Positions 16,585 to 24,076 are shown, numbered from the stretch's first letter. The stretch is 64,000 nt of DNA from Halorussus litoreus (GCF_003382685.1 NZ_QLVG01000033.1:1-64000); one strand, 5' to 3'. Notes: generated by a model from the letters alone, not told the origin. A program made the numbers and translations.

Positions 16585-18090
16585 CTACGGCTCGACACGC
16601 CTCGACACCCAGCCGGTCGGCCCGCTCGGGAAGGCGTTGCGCTCCTCCTCGGGCTGGAGTTCGCCCTCACCGTCGGTCGCGCGGACGACCACCTCGTGGG
16701 ACGAGTCTGCCTCGTAGGTGTACTCCCATTGCCGCCACACGTCGGTCCCGGGAAGCGGCTCCGAAAGCGTCGTCTCGGTCCACGAGTCGCCGCCGTCGGT
16801 CGAAACTTCGACTCGCTCGATTCCTCGGGTGCCCGCGTAGGCGTGCCCGCCGACCTGTATCTCGCCGCCGTCGAGGTGGTTTACGGTGTGGAGCTTCGCG
16901 ACCGTCTCGACCGGCCCGGTGCCGTGCCAGCCGCGCTGCTCCCAGTAGCCGTCGGCCTCCTCCTCCAGAATCTCGATCTCGGTGAGCCACTTGACGTTGA
17001 TCTCGCCCCAGTGACCGGGGATGAGCGCCCGAACGGGGTGACCGTGACCCCGTGGGAGCGGTTCGCCGTTCATCTCGAATGCGAGGAAGCCGTCCCGGAG
17101 GGCCGACAGCGGGAACTCCTCGAAGAAGTCGTCCTCGGCCCGGAACATGACACAGCAGTTCTCGTCTGCGTTCAGGTTCGCCTCGTCGAGCAGGTCCATC
17201 ACGGGCACGCCGGTCCAGAGCGCGGTGTCCATCTTCTTCCCGTTGAGCCCCTCGCCCACGCACCGCAAGGTGACGAACCGCCGCTCTATCGAGTCGGTCA
17301 TCCCGGTGAGGTCGTCGTAGTCGAACTCGATCGGCCGGTCGACCGCGCCGGTCAAGCTGAGCGTCCAGTCCTCGCGCGCGACGTTCGGGTCGACGTTGTT
17401 GATGTCGACCTGATAGAACTGTTCGCTCACGAGCGGTTCGATGCCCTCGACGCCGAGGCTCTTGCCGTCGGCTTCGTCGAGCAGCGTGCGGACCTCCTCG
17501 TCGACCTCGCCGTCGGTCTCGGGGGCGGCGTTGCTGTCGTCGTTCCGCCGGGAGCCCAACACCGCGCCAGCGCCGGCGATCCCGACTGCTCCCGCGAGCG
17601 CCTGCAGGACGCGCCGCCGCGTGTTGCGCCCACGGCCATCCCCGGCTGGCGCGCCGGAGCCACCGGCGGAACCGCCGGTGGCTCCGGCGCGCCAGTTCGC
17701 GACGGCGACGGCGAGGCCTGCGGCCGCACCCGCCGCCAGCGTCGAGAGGAGTGCGCCCGTGAGCGCGAGTCCCACCGCCACCGAGAGGAGGGCGACCACC
17801 GGCGAGGGGTTCACGTCGAACCGGTCGGCGAGCGCGGCGCCGGCCGCGCTCGCCACCGCGAACAGCCCCGCGGTGAGCGCGAGCGCCAGCAGGAATCCGA
17901 GCTGCGCGCCGAGGTCGCCGAGGGTCTGGATAGACCACGTGACCACGGCGTCGGGGGTCGCGGCGACCACGACGTCGCTGATCGGCGCGGCGACGAACGC
18001 CGGCGTCAGTCCTGCGGCCGCGTACGATCCCGCGAGCGCAGCGACGCCCGCCGCGACCGCGACCGTGATGGCTTCGAGTGGATTGCGCAC
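16585..18090 (-). CDS. Membrane-anchored sulfite-oxidase-type molybdopterin oxidoreductase
   Basis: The 501-residue protein starts with four hydrophobic segments (about residues 5-130). A Gly/Ala/Ser linker (132-155) and a TAT-like RRRVLQALAGAVGIAGAG stretch (155-180) follow. The catalytic Moco domain contains FVTLRCVGEGLNGKKMDTALW, with the Cys expected to ligate Mo, and the RALIPGHWGEINVKWLTEIE block. The C-terminal Mo-co dimerisation domain carries VEVSTDGGDSWTETTL. It should sit outside the membrane and oxidise an unknown small substrate; sulfite is one possibility. The linker codons contain a perfect 24-bp inverted repeat. It runs just downstream of a Met-rich PGF-CTERM gene on the same strand (4-nt gap). 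Confidence 0.9.
   Translation of the reverse strand: MRNPLEAITVAVAAGVAALAGSYAAAGLTPAFVAAPISDVVVAATPDAVVTWSIQTLGDLGAQLGFLLALALTAGLFAVASAAGAALADRFDVNPSPVVALLSVAVGLALTGALLSTLAAGAAAGLAVAVANWRAGATGGSAGGSGAPAGDGRGRNTRRRVLQALAGAVGIAGAGAVLGSRRNDDSNAAPETDGEVDEEVRTLLDEADGKSLGVEGIEPLVSEQFYQVDINNVDPNVAREDWTLSLTGAVDRPIEFDYDDLTGMTDSIERRFVTLRCVGEGLNGKKMDTALWTGVPVMDLLDEANLNADENCCVMFRAEDDFFEEFPLSALRDGFLAFEMNGEPLPRGHGHPVRALIPGHWGEINVKWLTEIEILEEEADGYWEQRGWHGTGPVETVAKLHTVNHLDGGEIQVGGHAYAGTRGIERVEVSTDGGDSWTETTLSEPLPGTDVWRQWEYTYEADSSHEVVVRATDGEGELQPEEERNAFPSGPTGWVSRRVEP
17646..17695. repeat. Perfect 24-bp inverted repeat inside a gene
   Basis: The left arm 17646-17669 (CTGGCGCGCCGGAGCC...) and right arm 17672-17695 are perfect reverse complements, separated by AA only. 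The DNA lies within the Gly/Ala/Ser linker-coding part of the molybdopterin enzyme gene. It would form a very stable cruciform or RNA hairpin. Confidence 0.95.
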
Positions 18091-18094
18091 AGTA

Positions 18095-18646
18095 TCACTC
18101 CCGTGCCACGTACAGCGCGGCGAGGAGCGCGACGAGCGCCGCGGCCACGCCGAATCCGGGCACGAACGCGCTCGACTCCTCGTCGGTCGTTTGGTCGCTC
18201 ATTTCGTTCATCGCGGTGGTGTCGTCCATCCCGTCGTCGCTCATCGCGTCGGTCGTTTCGTCCATCGAGTCACCGTCCATCCCGTCGTCACCCATCGCGT
18301 CGGTGGTGTCGTCCATCGAGTCGCCGTCCAGTTCGTCGGTGGTCTCGGTCATTCCGTCATCGCCCATCGAGTCGTCGCTCATCTCGCCGTCCGCGCAGGT
18401 GGTTGTCTCGGCCATGCTCTCGCCGTCCATCCCCGTGGTCTCGTTCGTCGAATCACTCATCGAATCGTCCCCCATCGAGTCGTTACCCATACGTTCGGTC
18501 GTCTCACCCATCACTCCCTCGGTCGTCTCGTTCATCCCGTCGCCCATCGTCGTCTCGCACTCGGTCGTCGTCTCCTGCGCGGGAGCAGGCGCGACGAGGA
18601 CGGCGAGCGCGACCAGCACCATCGTAATCGGAGTTGCGAGCCGCAT
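18095..18646 (-). CDS. Met/Asp/Thr-rich PGF-CTERM cell-surface protein
   Basis: The 183-residue protein has a Sec signal peptide (MRLATPITMVLVALAVLV, cleavage near APAQ). A long low-complexity body is built of units like DSMDDTTDAMGDDGMDG. It ends in an archaeosortase A signal, SSAFVPGFGVAAALVALLAA, then YVARE. It is therefore exported, trimmed and lipid-anchored. More than twenty Met residues in acidic context are reminiscent of Met-rich copper-binding segments, which is inference. Adjacency (4 nt, same strand) to the exported molybdopterin oxidoreductase suggests a joint job on the cell surface. The DNA repeats are direct tandem units. Confidence 0.85.
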   Translation of the reverse strand: MRLATPITMVLVALAVLVAPAPAQETTTECETTMGDGMNETTEGVMGETTERMGNDSMGDDSMSDSTNETTGMDGESMAETTTCADGEMSDDSMGDDGMTETTDELDGDSMDDTTDAMGDDGMDGDSMDETTDAMSDDGMDDTTAMNEMSDQTTDEESSAFVPGFGVAAALVALLAALYVARE

Positions 18647-18791
18647 ACCTCCACGGGCGATAGCCGCCCTAAAAGGAGTTTTTCGAACTCTCGCCCACTT
18701 CGTTCCGGGTCGGTGGCGAGTCTCTTCCAACTCTATTCCAATTTCGAACGGGGGAAGTTCCAGCACACCGACGAACAGCATCGAAGAACCG

Positions 18792-18977
18792 TCACGCGGA
18801 CGCATCGGCGACCAGCCACGCGACCCAGCCGACCAGCATCGCTCCGACGACCGCGAAGACGAACAGCAGGAACGGCGTCACGTCGGTCACGGCCCAGAGC
18901 AGCGTCGCCAGAAGCCCGACGATCAGGCACAGCAGTACGACGATGACGTTCAGGTACCGCTTCAGTTCGGCGTCCAT
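18792..18977 (-). CDS. Small two-TM membrane protein
   Basis: This protein of 61 residues (MDAELKRYLNVIVVLLCLIV) has two membrane helices, about residues 8-28 and 35-55, separated by AVTDVTP. The ATG at 18977 is chosen because the preceding in-frame Met would add only charged residues. Short proteins of this pattern are widespread in haloarchaea and have no known role. It sits alone between the PGF-CTERM gene and the VTT gene, all on the minus strand. Confidence 0.65.
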   Translation of the reverse strand: MDAELKRYLNVIVVLLCLIVGLLATLLWAVTDVTPFLLFVFAVVGAMLVGWVAWLVADASA

Positions 18978-19014
18978 CGGTTCCGAACGCACACCCGCGA
19001 CGGATAAAAACAGG

Positions 19015-19662
19015 TCATCGGCGAGTGGTCACCGCGCGGTACGCCGGCCCCGCGAGCAGCGCGACCGCGATTGCGCCCGCAGCGACCAGCAGCTCCCAGC
19101 CCACCGCCGACAGTCCCGCGGTCGAGAGCCGGTCGAGCGAACTCCCGGCGAGCACTGCCGCGACGGTCCACGGGATTTCGCCGACCGCGGTGCCGACGAC
19201 GAACGCTCGGGGCCGGACCCCCGACAGCCCCGCCGCGGCAGAGACGGGGTCGGAGGGCGCGGGCGCGAGCCGCGAGGCGACCATCCCGCGGAGGTCGCCC
19301 GTCGCCGCGAAGAAGCGCTCGCCCGTGTCGCCGAGGCGCGCGACCAGCCCCGACCCCTCGCCGACGTAGCGCGCCGCCAGATACGGGAGGCACGCGCTCG
19401 CGGTCGTGCCTGCCAGCGCGACGGGGACGCCTGCGACGGGGCCGAAGCCGTAGCCCGCCAGCACTGCGACCAGCGAGGTCGGCCACGCGAACAGCGGGCG
19501 GACGAGGTAGACGCCGACCAGCAGCGCGCCGAACAGCACGGGTCGTCCCGCGAGCTCGCGCGCCGGCCGGACGAGTAGGTCCGGGCCGGCGAGCAGGCTG
19601 GCGGCCGCGACGACGCCGACGAGGGCCAGCCCGACTGCTTGCCTGCGCGCGAACCCGGTCAT
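19015..19662 (-). CDS. TVP38/VTT-domain (DedA-like) membrane protein
   Basis: The protein of 215 residues has five to six membrane segments. The family motifs are LFAWPTSLVAVLAGYGFGPV (about residues 58-77) and the glycine-rich GTTASACLPYLAARYVG that follows. The basic/proline segment MVASRLAPAPSDPVSAAAGL is typical of VTT proteins, which include lipid scramblases and DedA proton-coupled homologues. The substrate here is unknown. It lies 37 bp upstream of the two-TM gene on the same strand and could be co-transcribed with it. Confidence 0.85.
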   Translation of the reverse strand: MTGFARRQAVGLALVGVVAAASLLAGPDLLVRPARELAGRPVLFGALLVGVYLVRPLFAWPTSLVAVLAGYGFGPVAGVPVALAGTTASACLPYLAARYVGEGSGLVARLGDTGERFFAATGDLRGMVASRLAPAPSDPVSAAAGLSGVRPRAFVVGTAVGEIPWTVAAVLAGSSLDRLSTAGLSAVGWELLVAAGAIAVALLAGPAYRAVTTRR

Positions 19663-19755
19663 CGGAGGTGGGTTTTCGGCCCCTGGGTAACTTCTTTTGG
19701 GTTCGGTGCGTGAGGATAGTGTTCAGAAAATCAGGTAGAGTTGATACGACGTTCT

Positions 19756-19883
19756 CGAAAGCCCTCGGCGCGCCGCGGTCGCTCAGCGACATCTCCTCCG
19801 CTCGCTGACGCTCGCTTCGGATAGGGGTCGCTGAGACGACCAAGCGGTGCGCGAGCGCGCCTCGCCCTTTCAGTCCGCCAGGG
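19756..19883 (+). repeat. Dispersed repeat family A, copy A2
   Basis: The element begins CGAAAGCCCTCGGCGCG and ends GCGAGCGCGCCTCGCCCTTT plus CAGTCCGCCAGGG. Outer ends are imperfect inverted repeats. An inner hairpin follows, GGTCGCTCAGCGAC pairing with GTCGCTGAGACGACC near 19825-19841. Ends match A3 (46335-46465), but the inner core is unrelated in sequence. It occupies the 382-bp gap between the VTT gene and the PH-like gene. Confidence 0.8.
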
Positions 19884-20005
19884 ATGTCGGCTGATTCACC
19901 GAGTGAAACCGAGAACTAGTCGCTCCTATCCGAACACCGCCCGGTGAGATGCGTTCGCAGCATCGAATGCGAACCGGAATTTGGGCGGACATGTCGCGAG
20001 GCTTA

Positions 20006-20025
20006 CCCGGCGGATTTAAGCCGGG
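20006..20025 (+). promoter_or_regulatory. TATA box flanked by an inverted repeat
   Basis: ATTTAA (20014-20019) lies 26-30 nt before the ATG at 20045, so a leaderless transcript is expected. CCCGGC (20006-20011) and GCCGGG (20020-20025) form a 6-bp inverted repeat exactly around it. Such placement would let a dimeric repressor cover the TATA box. Confidence 0.5.
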
Positions 20026-20044
20026 GGCCTAATCATACCTGAGC

Positions 20045-21325
20045 ATGAGCGTTCCCGGTATCGTCCAGTCCCGGCTCGACGGCGAACAGGTCGCGGCGCA
20101 GGTCCCCCTCGGGAGCGAGGACGGCCTCTTCGTGACTCCGACCCGAACCCTCATCTACCGCGCGGACGGACTCCTCAGCGACGAGTCCGTCGAGGAGTAC
20201 CCCCACGACGCCGAGCGCATCTCCATCTCGGAGGGACGGCGCAAGTCCGCTATCGAACTCGACTACGGCATCGAGGGTGACGAGAAGTTCAAGGTGCCGA
20301 GCAACCGCCTGTACGAGGCGCTCCACCCCGTGCTCGCGGGCGTGCTCAACGCCGCGGGCGTGACCACCGCCGAGGAGACCGTCAAGCAGACCTACCAGTT
20401 CAGCGAGCTCACGCTGGTCATCACCAGCGAGCGCGTGGTCAAGCACGTCGGCGCGGCGGTCTGGGACCAGGACTACGAGGAGTACCACTTCGGCGACGTG
20501 ACCAGCCTCGGCGTCGAGGAGGGCAGCGTCTCCTCCCAGATCATCGTCGAGAGCGGCGGTCGCCCCCAGCGCATCAAGACGCCGAGCGACCAGACCCGAG
20601 AGGTTCGCGAACGCATCGAGCGCGCGCTGGTGGCGTACCACGGCGCGGACTCCTACGAGGCGTTCGCCCGGGAGCACGCCGACGCCGAATCGACTGACGA
20701 CGCGGACTCGGCCGACAGCGACGGGTCGACCGGCGACGCCGGAAGCGGCGAGGAGACCGCCGACCCGCTGGCCGGTGGCGTCGACCCCATCGACGCGAAC
20801 CCGCCGGAACTCGACGACGACGGCGCTATCGTCGAGGACGACGCGAGCGTGACGACCGGCGAGCAGGCGGGCGCGGGGTCGGCCCCGGACGCGAGCGCAG
20901 ACGCGAATGCGGGTACGGATACGACCGCGAATGCGGATGCGAACGCGGGTACGGATACGACCGCAAATGCGGATGCGAACGCGGACGCAGGCGTGAACGC
21001 GAGCGCGGACCAGAACGCTGGCGCGGAGGACGCTGCCATCGTCGACGCCGACGGTGCAGACGCGGCTCGCACCGGTAGTGCGAACACGGGCGGAACGAAC
21101 GATGGCTCGCGTGCGGGCGACGAGCCCCGAGCGAGCGATGGATCGGAGTCGGGGAACGGCTTCGCGGACTCCGGCTTCGAGTCCGCGAGTTCGGAACTGG
21201 AGAGCGACGACACCGAGGCCCAGCTGGAGGCGCTGACGACGGCGGTCGAGCGCCAGAACGAACTGCTGGCCGAACAGCAGCGCACCCTGGAACAGCTCGT
21301 GGACGAGCTCAGCCGCGGTCGGTGA
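20045..21325 (+). CDS. Haloarchaeal PH-like protein with low-complexity tail and coiled coil
   Basis: This 426-residue protein has a conserved N-terminal ~200 residues with a double beta-sandwich character (LFVTPTRTLIYRADGLL; VITSERVVKHVG; SSQIIVESGG). This resembles bacterial PH-like or short-form stress domains. Then comes an acidic spacer and a region of Asn/Ala/Asp/Thr repeats (NAGTDTTANADA twice). The end is a coiled coil, EALTTAVERQNELLAEQQRT. It looks like a cytosolic scaffold that oligomerises through its C-terminus. I do not recognise a biochemical function. The start follows from the TATA box. Confidence 0.75.
   Translation: MSVPGIVQSRLDGEQVAAQVPLGSEDGLFVTPTRTLIYRADGLLSDESVEEYPHDAERISISEGRRKSAIELDYGIEGDEKFKVPSNRLYEALHPVLAGVLNAAGVTTAEETVKQTYQFSELTLVITSERVVKHVGAAVWDQDYEEYHFGDVTSLGVEEGSVSSQIIVESGGRPQRIKTPSDQTREVRERIERALVAYHGADSYEAFAREHADAESTDDADSADSDGSTGDAGSGEETADPLAGGVDPIDANPPELDDDGAIVEDDASVTTGEQAGAGSAPDASADANAGTDTTANADANAGTDTTANADANADAGVNASADQNAGAEDAAIVDADGADAARTGSANTGGTNDGSRAGDEPRASDGSESGNGFADSGFESASSELESDDTEAQLEALTTAVERQNELLAEQQRTLEQLVDELSRGR
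20906..20977. repeat. 36-bp tandem repeat in coding sequence
   Basis: Two adjacent 36-bp units, differing at a few third-codon positions, encode the 12-residue repeat NAGTDTTANADA in the low-complexity tail of the PH-like protein. A recent slippage duplication is likely. Confidence 0.85.
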
Positions 21326-21361
21326 GGAGTCCGCCGATGGTGTTCGTGGGACGTGTCGTCG

Positions 21362-21790
21362 TCAATCTCGCCCGGTGACCTTCCGGACGCACTCGGGGCC
21401 GAACGGACCGTGTTCGGCCGCGTCGAGCTTGATGAAGTGGCCCTTCGAGATGCTCGCGCCGCACCGCCGACAGGAGAAGTCGCCCTCCTTCGTGACGACC
21501 TCGCTCTGGAAGCTGACGTAGCCGCCGCCGGTCGGCCGGACGATCCCCTGCTCGCGCTCGATGACGCCGCGCTTTTCGGCTTCGTCGAGGATGGTTCGCG
21601 TGGTCGCGGGATGGGTGGTGATCGTCTCGATGCGGTCGACCGCCTCCGCGACGCTGAGTTCGGGCTGTTCGAGCTTCGAGAGGAGTTCGACGCCCACCGC
21701 GACGGGGTCGGCGTCGTCGCCCGCAGGGTCGACATCTGTCGCGTCGACACCTGCCGGGTCGGCGTCCGCTGAGTCGGCGTCCTCTGCCAT
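21362..21790 (-). CDS. HTH protein with C-terminal zinc-binding module
   Basis: The 142-residue protein has an acidic N-terminal 28 residues. A winged-helix-like domain follows (ELLSKLEQPELSVAEAVDRI; PATTRTILDEAEKRGVIERE), then FSCRRCGASISKGHFIKLD...HGPFGPECVRKV. The Cys/His spacing (CxxC...H...C) would bind one zinc. This looks like a dedicated haloarchaeal DNA-binding protein; I cannot name its regulon. The ATG at 21790 is chosen because further upstream the frame is basic and non-conserved. It is convergent with the PH-like gene (36-bp gap). Confidence 0.8.
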   Translation of the reverse strand: MAEDADSADADPAGVDATDVDPAGDDADPVAVGVELLSKLEQPELSVAEAVDRIETITTHPATTRTILDEAEKRGVIEREQGIVRPTGGGYVSFQSEVVTKEGDFSCRRCGASISKGHFIKLDAAEHGPFGPECVRKVTGRD

Positions 21791-21966
21791 CACGTCGAAG
21801 TCGCCCGCGCGGCGGATTAAAACTTGCCCGACGGCGGAACTGGAGGTTCCGGGAGTCTCGCGGCGACGGCAGGCCGGAGCGATCACTCGGCGATGCTCCT
21901 TGCCCCGCTCGTGTTCGCCCGAAAACCACCATGCGTCGCGGTGGCGCGCCGCCGGTAGATGAGAAC

Positions 21967-21972
21967 TTTAAA
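21967..21972 (+). promoter_or_regulatory. tRNA-Met promoter TATA box
   Basis: TTTAAA at 21967-21972 is centred about 30 nt upstream of the first tRNA base at 22000, as expected for an archaeal tRNA promoter. Confidence 0.6.
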
Positions 21973-21999
21973 GACCGCCACCCACCTACGATGAACCGC

Positions 22000-22153
22000 G
22001 CCCGGGTGGCTTAGCTGGACATAGCGCCGCACTCATAGGGTTCTGAGATTCGGCGACAACTCAGGCCTTGGAAGCCTCCTCATGTCCGCGAGGCCCGCCG
22101 AGCCTCGAACCTGGGACATGCGGAGATCGAGGGTTCGGAGCCCTCCCCGGGCA
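22000..22153 (+). tRNA. Elongator tRNA-Met (CAU) with intron
   Basis: The 5' acceptor GCCCGGG (22000-22006) pairs with CCCGGGC (22146-22152) plus discriminator A (22153); CCA is not encoded. Anticodon stem CCGCA/TGCGG (22027-22031/22119-22123), loop CTCATA|A, anticodon CAT at 22034-22036. The T arm GAGGG-TTCGGAG-CCCTC is canonical. The D stem has three good pairs. The acceptor and the GTGGCTTAGCTGG start fit haloarchaeal elongator tRNA-Met rather than initiator or Ile2. The mature length would be 74 nt. Confidence 0.9.
22038..22117 (+). other. 80-nt intron in tRNA-Met
   Basis: The intron lies between positions 37 and 38, one base 3' of the anticodon, the canonical archaeal site. It starts GGGTTCTGAG and ends CTGGGAC, and should be removed by the splicing endonuclease at a bulge-helix-bulge. 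Elongator tRNA-Met introns are common in haloarchaea. The interior shows short GC-rich hairpins but no clear C/D box guide. Confidence 0.8.
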
Positions 22154-22285
22154 TTCTACCGAAGCTTGTTATGCCCAGTCACGTCTCGTCACACTCGGTC
22201 AGTCGCTCGCAAAACGGGACGCTCGTCGGGCGAAACTGCTCTCTCGCTATCCGACACAGTACGGAAAGAACGACGAGCGCTCGGC

Positions 22286-22432
22286 TCAGTTCCCGCGCTT
22301 CGCGGCGACCGAAACGAACTCGGTCTCTCCGCAGTCCGGACACGCGTCTCTGACCGGCGAGACGCCGTCGTCGGTGTCCCGTCCGACTCGCGTTCTCCCG
22401 CAGTCGGTACACTCCAGTGCGTGAACGACCAT
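22286..22432 (-). CDS. 48-residue zinc-ribbon protein (short gene)
   Basis: The frame encodes MVVHALECTDCGRTRVGRDT followed by an acidic turn and ACPDCGETEFVSVAAKRGN. Two CxxC pairs (Cys8/11 and Cys31/34) form a classic zinc ribbon. The ATG begins 1 nt after the TGA of the HTH gene at 22434-22784 on the same strand, so it is the second gene of a tight operon. Cys spacing, acidic loop and the junction make it very probably real. Function unknown; a partner for the HTH protein is an inference. Confidence 0.8.
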   Translation of the reverse strand: MVVHALECTDCGRTRVGRDTDDGVSPVRDACPDCGETEFVSVAAKRGN

Positions 22433-22433
22433 C

Positions 22434-22784
22434 TCAGATCGACGCGGGCGTCGCTTCGTCGCCGGTCGTCCGCCGGTCGTCGGGCGAGTGGAGAAGGCTG
22501 GCGACTGCTTTCAGCCGATTCGTCGCGGTCACCGTCTCCTCGTCGTAGGTGACGAGTCCGGCGTCGGCGAGTCGCGGGAGGTGGTTGTGGTGCAGGGCGA
22601 TGCGCATCCTGTGACGGGCCTCCTCGGTACCCTCACTGGCTCCGAAGCCGGTGGCGTCACCTGCTTCGGCCGCCAGCGTCGCCGTCAGTCGGTCTCGTTC
22701 GATGGAACTCGATTCGCGGAGAATGGCGAGGAGGTTCCGCCGGACCGGATTTCCCAACAGGTCGAAGGTAGTCTCGGTGGTCAT
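22434..22784 (-). CDS. Haloarchaeal winged-helix regulator
   Basis: The protein of 116 residues begins MTTETTFDLLGNPVRRNLLAIL, the opening of the many ArsR-like haloarchaeal regulators in which the HTH domain is the whole protein. It continues with RMRIALHHNHLPRLADAGLV, the recognition helix, then VTYDEETVTATNR as the wing. It resembles the protein at 33357-33788 (LVRMHLPRLADAGIVEYDRE), so the window carries two members of this family. It is followed after 1 nt by the zinc-ribbon gene, so both are probably on one message. Its targets are unknown. Confidence 0.85.
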   Translation of the reverse strand: MTTETTFDLLGNPVRRNLLAILRESSSIERDRLTATLAAEAGDATGFGASEGTEEARHRMRIALHHNHLPRLADAGLVTYDEETVTATNRLKAVASLLHSPDDRRTTGDEATPASI

Positions 22785-22924
22785 GGTAAAGGTGGTGTTC
22801 GTTGCGGGGCGCTCCCGCGTCTACTTCAGTCCACTCACACCGGCCACGTAAACGCCCCCGTCACTCCCGGTGGTTTCGGTCGCTTGCGACCGTTTCAGTC
22901 GTTGCAACTCGAAGGGAAACCAAG

Positions 22925-23185
22925 TCACGTGTCTGGTTCGCCGAGGTCGTCGGCGTCCACGTCGCCGTCGAGGTACGCTCTCCCGAGCGAACTGATGGTG
23001 TAGATGTCGCTTCCGAGGTGGTCGACGAGCCCGTGGGCAGCCAGCGTCCGGCAACGCTGCGCGACCTGCTCTCGCGGGATGGGTAGTTGGCCCGCGATGG
23101 CGTTGAGCGTGTCCTTGCGCCCGGCCCGAAGCAGGGCGAGCAGGTGGTCGTCCTCCGGACGCATCCAGTCCGCTCGCTCGCGCAT
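22925..23185 (-). CDS. PhiH1-repressor-like winged-helix protein
   Basis: This 86-residue protein starts MRERADWMRPEDDHLLALLR. The helix-turn-helix IAGQLPIPREQVAQRCRTLA and wing VDHLGSDIYTISSLGRAYLD follow. The opening WMxPxDD is typical of the haloarchaeal family related to the phage PhiH1 repressor; many members are chromosomal and have no phage neighbours, as here. I chose the ATG at 23185 because the family begins just before this motif; upstream in-frame residues are basic. It ends 140 bp downstream of the previous regulator's start on the same strand. Confidence 0.8.
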   Translation of the reverse strand: MRERADWMRPEDDHLLALLRAGRKDTLNAIAGQLPIPREQVAQRCRTLAAHGLVDHLGSDIYTISSLGRAYLDGDVDADDLGEPDT

Positions 23186-23591
23186 GGTCGGACGTAGTCG
23201 GCGCTCGTACTCGTGATTTTCCCCCGCGAGATTGGTCTCCAACGATGGCTGAGGTCGGCCGAACGAGATCGCCGCGAACGCTCGGACTGCCCCAGTTCGA
23301 GCGCTTTCGTCTCCCGTCCGAGTCCGACAGCACGGAGTTGGCTCCCGTTGTTCGAACGAAGGCAACGCCTGATTACCGCTCGTCGTGAACCGGTACGGCG
23401 GCATTTATACGTGTAATTTACCCGGTAGAAAAACGCCCAGATGGCGCTTTAAATTTTATAATAGGATTAGAAGCCGTCGTGAAACGTTTCGGTTCGCGTC
23501 GGTTCACGATGAACTGTGATGAACTCGCGCTAACGCTCGGCCCGTTATATGACCCTTCCTGTCATAGCATGCATCGAGGTCGAGACGACCC
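23186..23591. promoter_or_regulatory. Gene-free AT-rich divergent intergenic region
   Basis: This 406-bp stretch between divergent genes is the most AT-rich part of the window, notably GCTTTAAATTTTATAATAGG near 23445-23465 and GCATTTATACGTGTAATTT near 23401. These are candidate TATA boxes in both directions. GTTATATG at 23544-23551 lies about 45 nt before the next gene's ATG. I see no small gene. Confidence 0.5.
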
Positions 23592-23888
23592 ATGCCCGAA
23601 TCCACCCTCCAAAACGAAAACAAGTCCGCCATCGGTTCCCCCGCCGACGCCGGTGAGACCACCGGCGGGCGAGCCAAACTCGCCTCGCTGTACGAACGGT
23701 ACCGCGACCACACGCTCACGACGCCGGTCGAAGTCGTCGGCTTCTGGGTGGCAATCGCGCTGCCGTTCCTGTACGTCCCCCTGCTGTTCACCGGCATCTC
23801 CTCGAACGCGGAACTGCTCACCTTCGTCGGTCTGCTCGCGCTGAACGTCGCGGCCCTGCTGGCCGGTCACGACCACAAGCGCGAGTAG
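23592..23888 (+). CDS. Small conserved two-TM protein
   Basis: The 98-residue protein has a soluble N-terminal half (MPESTLQNENKSAIGSPADA...RAKLASLYERYRDHTLTTP) and two membrane helices, about residues 45-67 and 72-92, ending GHDHKRE. The charged YERYRDHTLTTPVEVVGFWV junction is probably conserved. No function is known. It stands alone between an AT-rich upstream region and the CBS gene. Confidence 0.65.
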   Translation: MPESTLQNENKSAIGSPADAGETTGGRAKLASLYERYRDHTLTTPVEVVGFWVAIALPFLYVPLLFTGISSNAELLTFVGLLALNVAALLAGHDHKRE

Positions 23889-24076
23889 GTCCCCTCGCGT
23901 TCCTCCTTCGCTTCGGCCCGCCCTCCGCCCTTCTCGCTCTCGGTCCTCCCTATTTCTTCGCCCTCTCGGTCCGCCCCGATTTCGATCCTCTCGAATCATG
24001 CTGACCGGCCGTCGAGCCGTTTCTCTCTCAGCGGAGTACCGGAAAGGATACGGGTCGAGACCCCGAGGCTTCGACC

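Noticed and set aside
22925-23185. Prophage remnant suggested by the PhiH1-repressor-like protein
   Set aside because: No integrase, terminase, structural or other phage genes are nearby; this regulator family is common on haloarchaeal chromosomes.
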